Counted from the first letter of the stretch, positions 35,481 to 44,291 are shown. The stretch is 47,432 bases of DNA from Planctomycetaceae bacterium (GCA_021371965.1 JAJFVE010000126.1:1-47432), one strand, 5' to 3'. The notes: generated from the sequence alone by a model not told the origin. Translations and numbers: made by a program.

Positions 35481-36254
35481 ATGAGTTCCCTCACCCTGAC
35501 CTTCAACGACAACATGCTGGGCATCCACACCCCCCTGCTGCCCGGGGGATCTCTGGGCGTGTGCTATCTGGAAACATACTGCCGCGCCGGTTCGACCCAT
35601 CGCGACTGGGGCCAGACGGCCATGATGTATGAGGCGGAGACGCTCTGCCTCAGCGACGACGGCAGCCGGCTGCGCCTGCGCCACCGCGTCTGCGACGGGA
35701 CCGTCGTCGAACACGAGATCACGGCCGGAACCGACGAGGTGAACTTCCGCCTGACCGCTCGCAACCCGACCGACAAGCCCACGGAGGCGGTGTGGGCCCA
35801 GCCGTGCATACGGATCGGGCGCTTTGCCGGCTCGTGCGACTGCTGCGGCAAGATGGACCACCTGGGCAAGTGCTTCATTTTTCTCGGCGGCGAGTTGACC
35901 CGCCTGCCGACGCACGACTGGGCGACGCAGGGTCTCTACACGCCCGGGCAGACCTGGTGCCCCGAGCATGTCTGCCGCGAGGACGTGAACCCGCGCCCGC
36001 TGAGCCCGCTGGTGCCCAGCAACGGTTTGATCGGCTGCTTCAGCGGCGACGAGTCGCTCGTGCTGGCCACGGCGTGGGAGCCTTACCAGGAGCTCTTCGC
36101 CGGCGTGATTACGTGCATCCACAGCGACTTTCGCTTTGGCCCGCTCGCGCCGGGCGAGTCGCGCGATATCCACGGAAAGATATACATCGTCCCCAGCGAC
36201 ATCCCCGCCCTGCTCAAGCGATATGAGGCCGACTTTCCGACCCACCGCCGCTAA
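35481..36254 (+). CDS. Conserved protein of unknown function, Cys-rich
   Basis: A 257-residue cytoplasmic protein not assigned to a family. A cysteine cluster lies at residues 119-131 (SCDCCGKMDHLGKC) with further cysteines at 28, 34, 56, 71 and 109. Beta-strand patterns dominate (LRLRHRVCDGTVVEHEITAG and later IHSDFRFGPLAPGES), suggesting a jelly-roll or sandwich, possibly an epimerase- or galactose-mutarotase-like fold. It has no signal peptide. The TATACT-ATG spacing suggests leaderless translation. Its stop lies six bases from the convergent lipoprotein gene. Confidence 0.6.
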   Translation: MSSLTLTFNDNMLGIHTPLLPGGSLGVCYLETYCRAGSTHRDWGQTAMMYEAETLCLSDDGSRLRLRHRVCDGTVVEHEITAGTDEVNFRLTARNPTDKPTEAVWAQPCIRIGRFAGSCDCCGKMDHLGKCFIFLGGELTRLPTHDWATQGLYTPGQTWCPEHVCREDVNPRPLSPLVPSNGLIGCFSGDESLVLATAWEPYQELFAGVITCIHSDFRFGPLAPGESRDIHGKIYIVPSDIPALLKRYEADFPTHRR

Positions 36255-36260
36255 GGCGTA

Positions 36261-36560
36261 TCACGATGGCCCGGCAGGCCTCGTGCCCGCCGGTTGCGTA
36301 GCGGGACGCCGCATCCATGCTGCCGACTCGTCAGGAACAATCTTGATCGGGCCATCGATCACCAGACGCTGGTGCACTGTAAAACCGGCGTCCGAGCGGC
36401 GGACTATCTTGTTGACGCGGACTCTCACGCGCGGATCCACGGCGATGGGCCCTCCGGGCACCAGAAACATCTGACTGTTGTCGATCTCGACGACAGCCTT
36501 GCCGCTGCGGTCGCACCCAGACAGTGCCAGCAACACCGGCAGAATCACCCATACTCTCAT
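36261..36560 (-). CDS. Small lipoprotein of unknown function
   Basis: A 99-residue lipoprotein: signal MRVWVILPVLLALSGC with the lipobox Cys16. The mature part is a small beta-rich domain (VEIDNSQMFLVPGGPIAV, VRVRVNKIVRRSDAGFTVHQ) followed by a Pro/Ala tail. The ATG at 36560 was chosen because AAGGG lies eight bases upstream and it starts a signal peptide; an in-frame extension to 36647 lacks both. Confidence 0.65.
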   Translation of the reverse strand: MRVWVILPVLLALSGCDRSGKAVVEIDNSQMFLVPGGPIAVDPRVRVRVNKIVRRSDAGFTVHQRLVIDGPIKIVPDESAAWMRRPATQPAGTRPAGPS

Positions 36561-36664
36561 TGATCTATCCCTTTCAATAGTTCCGCCCCGCTCTACATCC
36601 CAGTATCCTGCAAACGGCCTTTTGCGCAGCAATTGCCGCGCGGGCACAATTCAATCGCAGGCGG

Positions 36665-36670
36665 TATACT
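36665..36670 (+). promoter_or_regulatory. Candidate -10 box of the U32 peptidase gene
   Basis: TATACT lies at 36665-36670, seven bases before the ATG at 36678, which has no ribosome site. The -35 region (GGCACA) is weak. The layout suggests leaderless translation. Confidence 0.4.
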
Positions 36671-36677
36671 GGACGGG

Positions 36678-39329
36678 ATGAAGCCTCCGCACCACAGCGA
36701 TACTCCCGCCGCGCACCGGCCGGCGGAACTGCTCAGCCCCGCCGGCGACCCGCAATCCATGCAGGCCGCCATCGTCAGCGGGGCCGACGCGGTGTACTTC
36801 GGCCTGGAAGACTTCAACGCCCGGCGGCGGGCGGCCAACTTTTCCGTAGACAACCTCGCCGAAACGATGACCCTGCTGCACGACCATAACGTGCGCGGCT
36901 ACGTCGCGATGAACACGCTGATCTTCCCGGAGGAACTTCCGGTGGCCGACGGGTTCGTGCGGGCCATCGCCGACGCCGGGGCCGACGCGGTGATCGTGCA
37001 GGACATCGGTCTGGCGCGGCTGATTCACGAGATGGCGCCGCAGCTTCCCCTGCACGCCTCGACTCAGATGACGCTGCCCAGCGCTCGGGCGATCGCCTGG
37101 GCGGCCCAGTGCGGCATCTCGCGGGTCATCCTTCCGCGCGAGCTGTCGATCGAGCAGATCGCAGCCATCGCCACGGCCGGGGGCGTCGAGTTGGAAGTCT
37201 TCGTGCATGGCGCAATGTGCATCTCGTACAGCGGGCAATGCCACGCCAGCGCCGCCTTGGGCACCGGCAGCGGCGCCGACGCCCGCAGCGCCAACCGCGG
37301 GCTCTGCGCCCAGCCCTGCCGCCTGCCCTGGCGACTCCTCGTCGACGGCAAGGCGATGGACCTGGCCGGGCGCCCCCACGTGCTGAGCCCTCGGGATCTG
37401 CGGGCGTATGACCTGATCCCGCGATTGCTGGCAGCGGGAGTGAAGGCCTTCAAGATCGAAGGCCGGCTCAAAGATGCCAACTATGTGGCCGCGGTCACGG
37501 CCTTGTATCGCAAGGCACTCGACGCCGCCCTGGCCGGCCGGGCGTTCGTCGCCGATCAGGCGGATGTCCGCGCGCAGGAGCAGTCGTTCTCACGCGGGTT
37601 CACGCATGGGTATCTCAAGGGGCACGACCCGGCCGCGCTGGTCGAAGGGCGCAGCCCCAAAAAGCAGGGACGGCGTTGCGGGACGGTCGTGGGCGACAAC
37701 AACGGCCGCGTGCGTGTGCGGGTGGACCGGGGCGAGCACCTGTCGGCGGGCGACGGCGTGGCGTTCGACTCGCCCGGCGAGGCTGAGGCCTCACAGCAAG
37801 GCGGGCGTATCTACGCCGTGCGGCTGATCGACCGCGAGAAGGCGCTCGTCGAGCTGACATTCGGCCGCGGCAGCGTTGACGCGCGGCGGGTGCGGGCCGG
37901 CTGGACCGTGTGGAAGACCGACGACCCGGCGATGGAGAAGGAGATCGCCCGAGGCTTCGCGTCCCTGGCCCCGGCGCGCCGGCGTCCGCTGTGGGTTGAA
38001 GCCGACGCGGCGCCTGGCCGGCCGTTGATTATCCGCCTGCGCGACGTGGCGCAGCCTTTTCAGGCTGTGGGGCCGGCGGACTCGCAGGCTGGAAAGCCTG
38101 TGCCATCCCATGGACACGAGGCGGTCGTGACGGGAAATGCGCCGCTGGAGGCGGCGGTGAAATATCCACTGACGATCGAGGTTCTGCAGGCCCAGTTCTC
38201 CCGCCTGGGCAACACGCCGTATGAGCTGGCGGGGGTGGAGCTGCGCCGCGACAGCCAGAGCGTGCGGCAAGTGGACGTGATGGTCCCGGTAAGCGAACTC
38301 AACCGCATGCGCCGAGACGCCGTGGCCATCCTGCAGGCAGCCCAGCGTCAGCGTTGGGGCATCATTAACATCAACGCCCTTGCAACGCTTCGCGGGCGGG
38401 CGAAGCTTTGTGCCATAGACGTCTCGCCCGTGCCGGGGCAACAGCATGGCCGGGACGGCCATGCCACAAAGAACAGCCATGCCGGACTTTGCGTACTGGC
38501 ACGGACGGCCGGACAAGTTCTGGCCGTCGGGCAATGGGCGGCAATGCGGAAGCTCACGCCTGAGCAAGTGACGCTCTATCTTGAGGCTGGCGACGAAGAC
38601 GCTCTGTCGCCCATGCTCGCGGCAGCAGGCGAGGCGGGCATCAGGCCAGCGCTCGTCACGCCGCAGATCGTCGCGCAGGATGATGAGCACCTCGTGCGGG
38701 CGATGATTAAGCATGAGCCCGCTGCCGTTCTCGTGCGCAGCGCCGGCGCGCTGAGCCTCCTGCGCGAGCTGGCGCCGCAGGTGCCGCTGGTGGCAGATTC
38801 TTCGCTCAATGCCGCCAACGAACTCTCCGCCGCATGGCTGCTCGACAGTGGTTCTTGCCGCGTGACGGCCTCGCTCGACCTGGCCCTTCCGCAGATTGAA
38901 GCGATGGCCGCGGCCCTGCCGCCAGGGGCGCTGGAAGTGTGCGTGTACTCGCGCCACGCGATGTTCCACAGCCAGTACTGCCTGTGGTCGGGGCGCATCG
39001 AGCCGGCAGCCCCGGGCAAATGCCGCCGCACGTGTCGAACGCATAGCCTCGCGCTGGCCCCGGCCACGGGCGGGCTTGCCGCCGGCGGGCTGAACATCCC
39101 CGGCCGCGCCATGCCGGTCGTGCGCGACGCGGCGTGCCGCAGCACGGTCTATGCAGCCCGGGCGAGTTTTCATCGCGACTGGGCGGGGTCGCTGATGCGC
39201 TGCCACGCGGGGGCGCTAAGGGCGGAGTTCCTCGACGAGGACTCGCCCGAGATCAGACGGGTGCTGGACGCGTTGTATTCGGCCACAAAAGCGGATAGGA
39301 TCAATGACGCAATCCGAGTGAATGAATGA
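36678..39329 (+). CDS. U32 family peptidase (RlhA/YhbU-like), with in-frame repeats
   Basis: An 883-residue protein. Residues 15-300 form the U32 TIM-barrel domain (AELLSPAGDPQSMQAAI, GADAVYFGLEDFNAR, and the U32 signature EVFVHGAMCISYSGQCHAS at 173-191; Cys181, 188, 210 and 214 may hold an iron-sulfur cluster, as in RlhA and TrhP). A long DUF3656-like region and a second cysteine-bearing domain follow. Relatives hydroxylate rRNA or tRNA, so the role is probably RNA hydroxylation rather than proteolysis. Two segments do not look like the rest: residues about 455-483 (QPFQAVGPADSQAGKPVP) and 574-608 (HGRDGHATKNSH) are translated spacer repeats in linkers. The next gene overlaps by four bases. 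Confidence 0.85.
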   Translation: MKPPHHSDTPAAHRPAELLSPAGDPQSMQAAIVSGADAVYFGLEDFNARRRAANFSVDNLAETMTLLHDHNVRGYVAMNTLIFPEELPVADGFVRAIADAGADAVIVQDIGLARLIHEMAPQLPLHASTQMTLPSARAIAWAAQCGISRVILPRELSIEQIAAIATAGGVELEVFVHGAMCISYSGQCHASAALGTGSGADARSANRGLCAQPCRLPWRLLVDGKAMDLAGRPHVLSPRDLRAYDLIPRLLAAGVKAFKIEGRLKDANYVAAVTALYRKALDAALAGRAFVADQADVRAQEQSFSRGFTHGYLKGHDPAALVEGRSPKKQGRRCGTVVGDNNGRVRVRVDRGEHLSAGDGVAFDSPGEAEASQQGGRIYAVRLIDREKALVELTFGRGSVDARRVRAGWTVWKTDDPAMEKEIARGFASLAPARRRPLWVEADAAPGRPLIIRLRDVAQPFQAVGPADSQAGKPVPSHGHEAVVTGNAPLEAAVKYPLTIEVLQAQFSRLGNTPYELAGVELRRDSQSVRQVDVMVPVSELNRMRRDAVAILQAAQRQRWGIININALATLRGRAKLCAIDVSPVPGQQHGRDGHATKNSHAGLCVLARTAGQVLAVGQWAAMRKLTPEQVTLYLEAGDEDALSPMLAAAGEAGIRPALVTPQIVAQDDEHLVRAMIKHEPAAVLVRSAGALSLLRELAPQVPLVADSSLNAANELSAAWLLDSGSCRVTASLDLALPQIEAMAAALPPGALEVCVYSRHAMFHSQYCLWSGRIEPAAPGKCRRTCRTHSLALAPATGGLAAGGLNIPGRAMPVVRDAACRSTVYAARASFHRDWAGSLMRCHAGALRAEFLDEDSPEIRRVLDALYSATKADRINDAIRVNE
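38049..38110. repeat. Family L repeat inside the U32 gene
   Basis: GCGCAGCCTTTTCAGGCTGT is a palindrome, followed by CAGGCTGGAAAGCCTGTGCC. Both are translated in frame in a linker of the U32 peptidase. Confidence 0.55.
38399..38485. repeat. Family B repeat inside the U32 gene
   Basis: TGCCATAGACGTCTCGCCCG, CATGGCCGGGACGGCCATGC and CACAAAGAACAGCCATGCC form related palindromes translated in frame to a segment including HGRDGHATKNSH. The GTCTCGCCCGTGCC word also occurs in the spacer copies at 23352 and 41559. Confidence 0.65.
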
Positions 39330-39673
39330 ACGCATTGCCCGTCATGATGCGACTGTTCTTGGTGCTGCTGCTGGCGGTTGCCCCGTTGGGCCTGCCGGTC
39401 GACGCCGCGCCCGCTGGATCATCGCATCATGATCGGTCTGCCCTGCAGACCAGGCAAGACGGCACGTGCCTGCTGTTTCTCACCAGCCGCACTGACGGCC
39501 ACCTGACGCTGTCCATGCCGCGCAAGGCTCCCATCGGTCCGGCCTGGGCGGCGAAACTGATCACCCGACCGGTCATCCATGTCTGGACCGAAGGTTCCTC
39601 CTATTGGTCGATCCCCGATAATGGTTGCCCCCACCCGTCCCTGTTGCAGCTCAAGAGCCTGCTGACGATCTGA
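39326..39673 (+). CDS. Small secreted protein of unknown function
   Basis: A 115-residue protein with a signal peptide of about 28 residues ending in DAAP. The mature part is short and mixed, without a known motif (TCLLFLTSRTDGHLTLSM and a Trp-rich middle). Its ATG overlaps the TGA of the U32 gene (ATGA), so it is probably translated with it. A second in-frame ATG at 39344 is possible. Confidence 0.55.
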   Translation: MNALPVMMRLFLVLLLAVAPLGLPVDAAPAGSSHHDRSALQTRQDGTCLLFLTSRTDGHLTLSMPRKAPIGPAWAAKLITRPVIHVWTEGSSYWSIPDNGCPHPSLLQLKSLLTI

Positions 39674-39752
39674 CTCTCCCGGCTCCTTCTTTATCGCGTT
39701 TCAAAGCAACCATCAGTCACGCGTGCGCGCACGCAGTTTCGGGAGTACTTTC

Positions 39753-40220
39753 ATGGCGGCTGCAAGCACCCAGAACATCGAGGCGGTCCTCGCCAAAACC
39801 GGCGCCCTGTTGGACCAAGGGCGTCCTGAGGAGGCGCTAAGCGCCATCAGTCATTGCGGATTTAACTCTATCCGGTTGGCCAACGCCCGCGGCGTTTGCC
39901 TGCTTCGCATGGGTCGCGTAGGCCAGGCTCTGAGCCTTTTCCGCGACCTGGTGTATCCCGGCGGGGCCTTTACGATTCCAGACGGGACGCCGACGGTGTT
40001 CCAGACCAACTATGTCACGGCCTTGCTGACCGCGGGCAATGTCACCATCGCCAAGAGCCTGCTGGGCAGAATCCGGGAACAGGACCATCCGTCGGTGGTG
40101 AAGATCAAAGAGGCCTTGCGGCGGTGGAGCGCCGACCTGGGCCTGATCGGCCGGGCAAAACTGCTGCTGGGCGGGTCCCCGACCAAGCCCGTGCTGGACT
40201 ACGCCCCCGGCGACTTGTAA
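39753..40220 (+). CDS. TPR-like helical protein
   Basis: A 155-residue helical protein. Its N-terminal two thirds have alternating helix pairs with TPR spacing (AVLAKTGALLDQGRPEEALS, RLANARGVCLLRMGRVGQAL, TNYVTALLTAGNVTIAKSLL). Planctomycetes have many such short TPR-like proteins, which usually bind a partner. The ATG at 39753 has GGGAG seven bases upstream; an in-frame extension to 39723 is unsupported. It is convergent with the permease. Confidence 0.6.
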   Translation: MAAASTQNIEAVLAKTGALLDQGRPEEALSAISHCGFNSIRLANARGVCLLRMGRVGQALSLFRDLVYPGGAFTIPDGTPTVFQTNYVTALLTAGNVTIAKSLLGRIREQDHPSVVKIKEALRRWSADLGLIGRAKLLLGGSPTKPVLDYAPGDL

Positions 40221-40225
40221 GGCCG

Positions 40226-41512
40226 TCAAGGCCCCCAGATAAACCAGACGAACGCGCACGAGGCGACGACGGCCGCAATCGTGAACGGTACCCCTACGCC
40301 CATGAACTGGCGGAAGGTCACGGGCATGCCCTGCTTTCTGAGCATGCCCACGGCCACGACGTTGGCCGAAGCGCCAATGGGTGTGATGTTGCCGCCCAGG
40401 CACGCGCCCACCAGCATGCCGAACATCAGTAGCGGCACCGGCACGCCGATTGACACGGCCACTTTGTCCACCACCGGGATCATCGCCAGCAGGAACGGAA
40501 CGTTGTCGACGAAACCCGACACCAGAACCGAGACGCCCACGATGGCCGCGAAGGCCCCGAAGGGATGCCTGCCCAGCGTCTGCGACATGTACCTTGCCAA
40601 CTCATCCAGGACCTTCACGTGGCTCAGCCCGCCGACAACGACGAACACGCCGATGAGGAAGAACGTCGTGTCCCAGTCCAGCGACTTAACCAAGCCGCGG
40701 CTCGAACCCCATCGGGCGATCAGGCGGAACCAGATTATCGCAATAGCGGCCAGCACCATCGTGAACGTGCCGGCCAGCCAGACGAAACCCGGATCAAAGA
40801 TGGACGTGACGGACAGCCCGGCGACCAGCGCCACCACCAGCACGGTCGGCACCCAGGAGCGGATCTTTTCCACAGCCAGCATTTCGGCTCTCTGGCGAAA
40901 CTTGCGCAGCAGCCATGCCGCCACGATCAGCGACGCCACCGCCCCGGCCTGCACGGCGAAGAAGATGCCCAATTTGCCCTGGTAGATGAAGAAGTCCATG
41001 AACGACATCTTCAGGTGTCCGGCCAGGATCATGCTCGGCGGGTCGCCGATGAGGGTGGCCGTGCCCTGCAGGTTCGAGCTGACGGCGATGAGGATCATCA
41101 GCCGCACGGGCGAGATTTCGAGCTTCTTGGTCAGGCTCATCGCCACCGGGGCGATCAGCAGCACGACGGCCACGTTCTCGACGAACATGGAGATAACGCC
41201 TGCCAGAAAGGAAATCGCCAGCATCGCCCCGCGGGCAGTGCGCGTTTTGTCGACGAGCCACTCGGCCATCACCGCCGGCATGCGCGACTGCAGGAATACA
41301 TCGGCCAGCACCATCGTGCCGAAGAACAGCGCCACGACGTTCCAGTTGATCTGCCCCAGCAGGGCCTCGCGCCATTGCAGCACGCCGGTCGCCACCAGGA
41401 CGACCGCCCCCGCGCAGGCGACGATCGATCGGCGCGTGGGAAATACCACAAACAGCGCGTAGCACGCGACAAAGATGCCGATGGCTGTCCATTGCTGTAG
41501 AGTCATGGTCAT
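40226..41512 (-). CDS. ArsB/NhaD-type ion transporter permease
   Basis: A 428-residue integral membrane protein with about 11-12 hydrophobic segments. NLQGTATLIGDPPSMILAG and GNITPIGASANVVAVG are the paired re-entrant motifs of the ion-transporter superfamily (ArsB/NhaD/P-protein type), whose members carry sodium, arsenite or carboxylates. The first-half motif ends in DPPS as in NhaD-like permeases. No arsenic gene is nearby, so a Na+/H+ antiporter or anion carrier is more likely than arsenite efflux. The ATG at 41512 or the ATG two codons later may be used. Confidence 0.8.
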   Translation of the reverse strand: MTMTLQQWTAIGIFVACYALFVVFPTRRSIVACAGAVVLVATGVLQWREALLGQINWNVVALFFGTMVLADVFLQSRMPAVMAEWLVDKTRTARGAMLAISFLAGVISMFVENVAVVLLIAPVAMSLTKKLEISPVRLMILIAVSSNLQGTATLIGDPPSMILAGHLKMSFMDFFIYQGKLGIFFAVQAGAVASLIVAAWLLRKFRQRAEMLAVEKIRSWVPTVLVVALVAGLSVTSIFDPGFVWLAGTFTMVLAAIAIIWFRLIARWGSSRGLVKSLDWDTTFFLIGVFVVVGGLSHVKVLDELARYMSQTLGRHPFGAFAAIVGVSVLVSGFVDNVPFLLAMIPVVDKVAVSIGVPVPLLMFGMLVGACLGGNITPIGASANVVAVGMLRKQGMPVTFRQFMGVGVPFTIAAVVASCAFVWFIWGP

Positions 41513-41555
41513 TCTCTAAACAAGCGCCGCACGCAAGTCAAGCGTGCAGGCGCAT

Positions 41556-42392
41556 TCAGCGTGTCGCGGGCATCTCGCCCGCGTCTTCAACCTGAGTGTA
41601 ATGATAGAGGAACACCGCCGCCGCGACGGCGACGTTGAGCGAATCAGTCCCCAGTTGCATCGGGATGACGACCTTGCGGTCGCACAGGTCGGCCAACCCG
41701 GGCCGCAGCCCCTGGGCTTCGTTGCCGAACATCAGGGCAGTGCGCGGGCTGCGGCGGGCCTGGGCAAGCGGCACGGCGCCTTCGGCCAGGACCGCCCCCA
41801 CCGTCTCGAACCCATGAGCGGCCTTGAGGCGCGCCACGTCGGCGGGCAGGTCCGGCGACCGCACGAGATTGAGGCTGAAGATCGTGCCCATCGAGACGCG
41901 GATCGACTCGCGATAGAACGCGTCGCAGCAGTCTTGTCCGGCGATCACCACGTCGGCGCCGAAGGCGCTGCTGATGCGCAGCAGGGCGCCCATGTTGTCG
42001 GGCTTGGTGATCTCCGACAAGACGACGGCCGTGGCGTGCGGGGGCAGGCCCACAACCGCCTCGTCGAGTGCCGGACCCTCGCCCCGGCGGCCGCAGGCGA
42101 TGATGCCCAGGTGGAAGTTGAACCCGATGATGGCGCTGAGCAGGTCCGGCGGCGCCACGTACACGGGCACGTCTTGCGGCACGAATGGGAGGATCTTGGC
42201 CAGTTGCCTCTCGGCCACCAGCAGCGACTCGGCGGCGTAGCGGCTGGCAAGCAGGCGGCGCACGACCATCTCCCCTTCGGCGATGAAGCGGCCTTCGAGG
42301 CGGGCGAGCTCGCGGTCCTTGAGATTGCGATAGACGCCGATGCGGCCATCGTCGATGGAGGTCACTGGATATGTCGCCGCGGTTTCGGTCAT
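41556..42392 (-). CDS. SpoU/TrmH family RNA 2'-O-methyltransferase
   Basis: A 278-residue SAM-dependent RNA ribose methyltransferase. An N-terminal substrate-binding domain (RLEGRFIAEGEMVVRRLL) precedes the knotted SPOUT domain with VVLSEITKPDNMGALLRISS, LMFGNEAQGLRP and the motif 3 region VVIPMQLGTDSLNVAVAAAV. The tail EDAGEMPATR at the C-terminus is not part of the fold: it is encoded by a family B spacer repeat that reads through to a TGA stop. The ATG at 42392 was chosen, 10 bases after the nnrE stop; an in-frame TTG at 42425 would overlap nnrE. Third gene of the trxA-nnrE unit. Confidence 0.88.
   Translation of the reverse strand: MTETAATYPVTSIDDGRIGVYRNLKDRELARLEGRFIAEGEMVVRRLLASRYAAESLLVAERQLAKILPFVPQDVPVYVAPPDLLSAIIGFNFHLGIIACGRRGEGPALDEAVVGLPPHATAVVLSEITKPDNMGALLRISSAFGADVVIAGQDCCDAFYRESIRVSMGTIFSLNLVRSPDLPADVARLKAAHGFETVGAVLAEGAVPLAQARRSPRTALMFGNEAQGLRPGLADLCDRKVVIPMQLGTDSLNVAVAAAVFLYHYTQVEDAGEMPATR
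41559..41588. repeat. Family B repeat encoding the tail of the SpoU gene
   Basis: GCGTGTCGCGGGCATCTCGC then CCGCGTCTTC lies at the 3' end of the leftward methyltransferase gene and supplies its last ten codons. It matches the 23352 copy (GGGCATCTTGCCCG). Confidence 0.7.
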
Positions 42393-42402
42393 GCCAGGCT
42401 CG

Positions 42403-43059
42403 TCAGGCGCGGTACGGGACGCCAATGTCGGCCACGATGACCTCGCCGGTGTAGTCCGCGGCGCCGGGGGCCTCGAAGCCGATCTTGCGGGCGACGAACG
42501 TGACAGTGACAGTCGCCTTAACGGTCGGGTCGTTCGGCAGGCCGCTGTCGCAATCCAGGCCGGTCGGAATGTCCACCGCGACCACAGGCCGCCCGGCCGC
42601 GTTGATCTGCTCGACCGCCCTCGCCGCGGCGCCTCGCAGCGGACCGTTGATGCCCGTGCCGCCGACGGCGTCGATCACCAGGTCGTACTCCGCCAGCCGC
42701 TTGCCCAGGCCCGCCACCGCATCGGCGGTCACGGCGTAAATCTCATGGTCCAGCGCGCGGATGGCCTTGAGGTTGATGAGCGCGTCGCCTTCGATTCGAT
42801 CGATCGGGGAGATGATGAATGTGGCGACGATGGCGCCTCGCAACGCTAAGTGGCGGGCCGCGACATAGCCGTCTCCGCCATTGTTGCCCGCCCCTGCCAT
42901 CACCGCCACCCGCCGCGCGCCCGGGCTGCCCAGCAGCCTGCATGCGGCGTCAGCTACCTGCCGGCCGGCGTTCTCCATCAGGATGACGCCGGGGATTCCG
43001 AGTTCATCAATGGCCCAGCGGTCCACCGCCCGCACGTCCTGTCGCGACAGAGCGGTCAT
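42403..43059 (-). CDS. nnrE: NAD(P)H-hydrate epimerase
   Basis: A 218-residue protein of the YjeF N-terminal family that epimerises damaged NAD(P)HX for repair. MENAGRQVAD, AGAGNNGGDGYVAARHL, DAVGGTGINGPLRG and VDIPTGLDCDSG are the family motifs. It lacks the C-terminal ADP/ATP-dependent dehydratase (NnrD) that is often fused, so that activity is elsewhere. It lies 12 bases after trxA and 10 bases before the methyltransferase, in one leftward operon. Confidence 0.93.
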   Translation of the reverse strand: MTALSRQDVRAVDRWAIDELGIPGVILMENAGRQVADAACRLLGSPGARRVAVMAGAGNNGGDGYVAARHLALRGAIVATFIISPIDRIEGDALINLKAIRALDHEIYAVTADAVAGLGKRLAEYDLVIDAVGGTGINGPLRGAAARAVEQINAAGRPVVAVDIPTGLDCDSGLPNDPTVKATVTVTFVARKIGFEAPGAADYTGEVIVADIGVPYRA

Positions 43060-43071
43060 GGCGAAGGCTTC

Positions 43072-43404
43072 CTAGAATGTCTCTTCGATGGCTTCTTTCA
43101 GGTCGGCCTTCTGCTGCAGCCCGACAAACTTCTTGACGACCTGGCCGTCCTTGAAAAGCATCAGCGTAGGGATGGCCGTGATGCCGAACCGCCGCGCGGT
43201 CTCCTGGGCGTTGTCGGTGTCGAGCTTGGCAATCTTGGCGCGGCCGGCGAAATCATCAGCCAACTGGTCGATAACCGGGCCAAGCATCTTGCAGGGCATG
43301 CACCACTCGGCCCAGAAATCCACCAGGGCGGGAACGTCGCTCTGGAGTATTTCCGCCTCGAAGTTGTCGTCGGTCAGTTCCACTACGTTTTTGGAACTAC
43401 TCAT
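43072..43404 (-). CDS. trxA: Thioredoxin
   Basis: A 110-residue thioredoxin, a general disulfide reductase. The active site is WCMPC (Cys35, Cys38) instead of the usual WCGPC; ALVDFWAEW and the cis-proline loop AIPT (Pro79) are conserved, as are FKDGQVVKKFVG and the C-terminal helix. Met in the active site occurs in a minority of thioredoxins and may change the redox potential. The ATG has AGGAG eight bases upstream and a strong promoter. First gene of the trxA-nnrE-SpoU operon. Confidence 0.97.
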   Translation of the reverse strand: MSSSKNVVELTDDNFEAEILQSDVPALVDFWAEWCMPCKMLGPVIDQLADDFAGRAKIAKLDTDNAQETARRFGITAIPTLMLFKDGQVVKKFVGLQQKADLKEAIEETF

Positions 43405-43443
43405 CTGGGCGGCTCCTGTAAAGGGACACGATTCTCAATGCGA

Positions 43444-43471
43444 ATCATAGTAGGCGCAGTGCGCAAGTCAA
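43444..43471 (-). promoter_or_regulatory. Promoter of the trxA operon
   Basis: On the minus strand TTGACT (43466-43471) and TATGAT (43444-43449) are separated by 16 bases, close to a standard housekeeping sigma promoter. Confidence 0.75.
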
Positions 43472-43575
43472 CAACGTGTCGGGCGAAAAAGTAAACCATC
43501 TACGCGGCGACCCAAAAAAGGCTTGGCAGAATGGCGTTTCGCAGGTAACGTAGAATCTAGAGAACGGAGTGCGAC

Positions 43576-44154
43576 ATGACTCAAAGCTCCCAAATCAGTT
43601 CGCCGTCGGGCGTCACTGCCACCGCCAGCAAGGACCTCTGCGTTCGGCTGTCGATCGTGGCGGGACTGTTGATCCTCATGGGCGCGTGGTTCGCCCATGA
43701 CGGATATCTCGCCGAGGGTGGCAAAGACATCACGCTCAACGCCGCGGGCAAGCCCCTCGACAAGCCCATCCCCGGAAAATACCCCTACGCCCCGCGCTCT
43801 CAGGACCTCAACGTCTGGCTGAACTGGAGTTCCAATCACTACGGCCCCATGGTGCTGATTCCGGCAGGCCTGGTCGTGCTCGGCCTGGCGGTTCGCTCGG
43901 CCAGACGGCACGTGCATGCCGACGCCGACGGAATCGGCTTTGCCGGCAGCGAAAAGATCCGATGGGGCGATATCACGGCATTGGACGCCTCGCAGCTCAA
44001 GAGCAAGAAGATCCTGCGCCTCTGCTGCAGCGGCGGGCGGTCGCTCGTGCTCGACGCATACAAGCTGACCGGGTTCAAGGAGCTCGTGAGCTTCATCGAA
44101 TCGCACGCCCCCGCCTCGGCCAAGGCGACCGTCGCGGCCGCGGCAGAAAAATAA
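43576..44154 (+). CDS. Unknown membrane protein with PH-like C-terminal domain
   Basis: A 192-residue protein with two transmembrane segments at about 24-41 and 91-107 and an extracytoplasmic loop between. The last 80 residues (HADADGIGFAGSEKIRWGDI, LRLCCSGGRSLVLDAYKLTG) resemble bacterial PH-like domains, with GI..GSE.I.W pattern. GGAG precedes the ATG. The likely role is at the cell envelope, but no specific function can be assigned. Confidence 0.6.
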   Translation: MTQSSQISSPSGVTATASKDLCVRLSIVAGLLILMGAWFAHDGYLAEGGKDITLNAAGKPLDKPIPGKYPYAPRSQDLNVWLNWSSNHYGPMVLIPAGLVVLGLAVRSARRHVHADADGIGFAGSEKIRWGDITALDASQLKSKKILRLCCSGGRSLVLDAYKLTGFKELVSFIESHAPASAKATVAAAAEK

Positions 44155-44177
44155 CCTGATCTGCCGTCCAAACCCCC

Positions 44178-44205
44178 TTGACTCGCGGCTTGGCCTGACT
44201 AAAAT
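44178..44205 (+). promoter_or_regulatory. Promoter of tRNA-Lys
   Basis: TTGACT (44178-44183) and TAAAAT (44200-44205) are separated by 16 bases, ending 11 bases before the mature tRNA. Confidence 0.75.
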
Positions 44206-44216
44206 AAAACGTCTAC

Positions 44217-44289
<73 letters not shown>

Positions 44290-44291
44290 TG

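Noticed and set aside
40226..41512. Arsenic resistance locus
   Set aside because: The permease is ArsB/NhaD-like, but no arsR, arsC or arsA is near, so arsenite transport is not supported.
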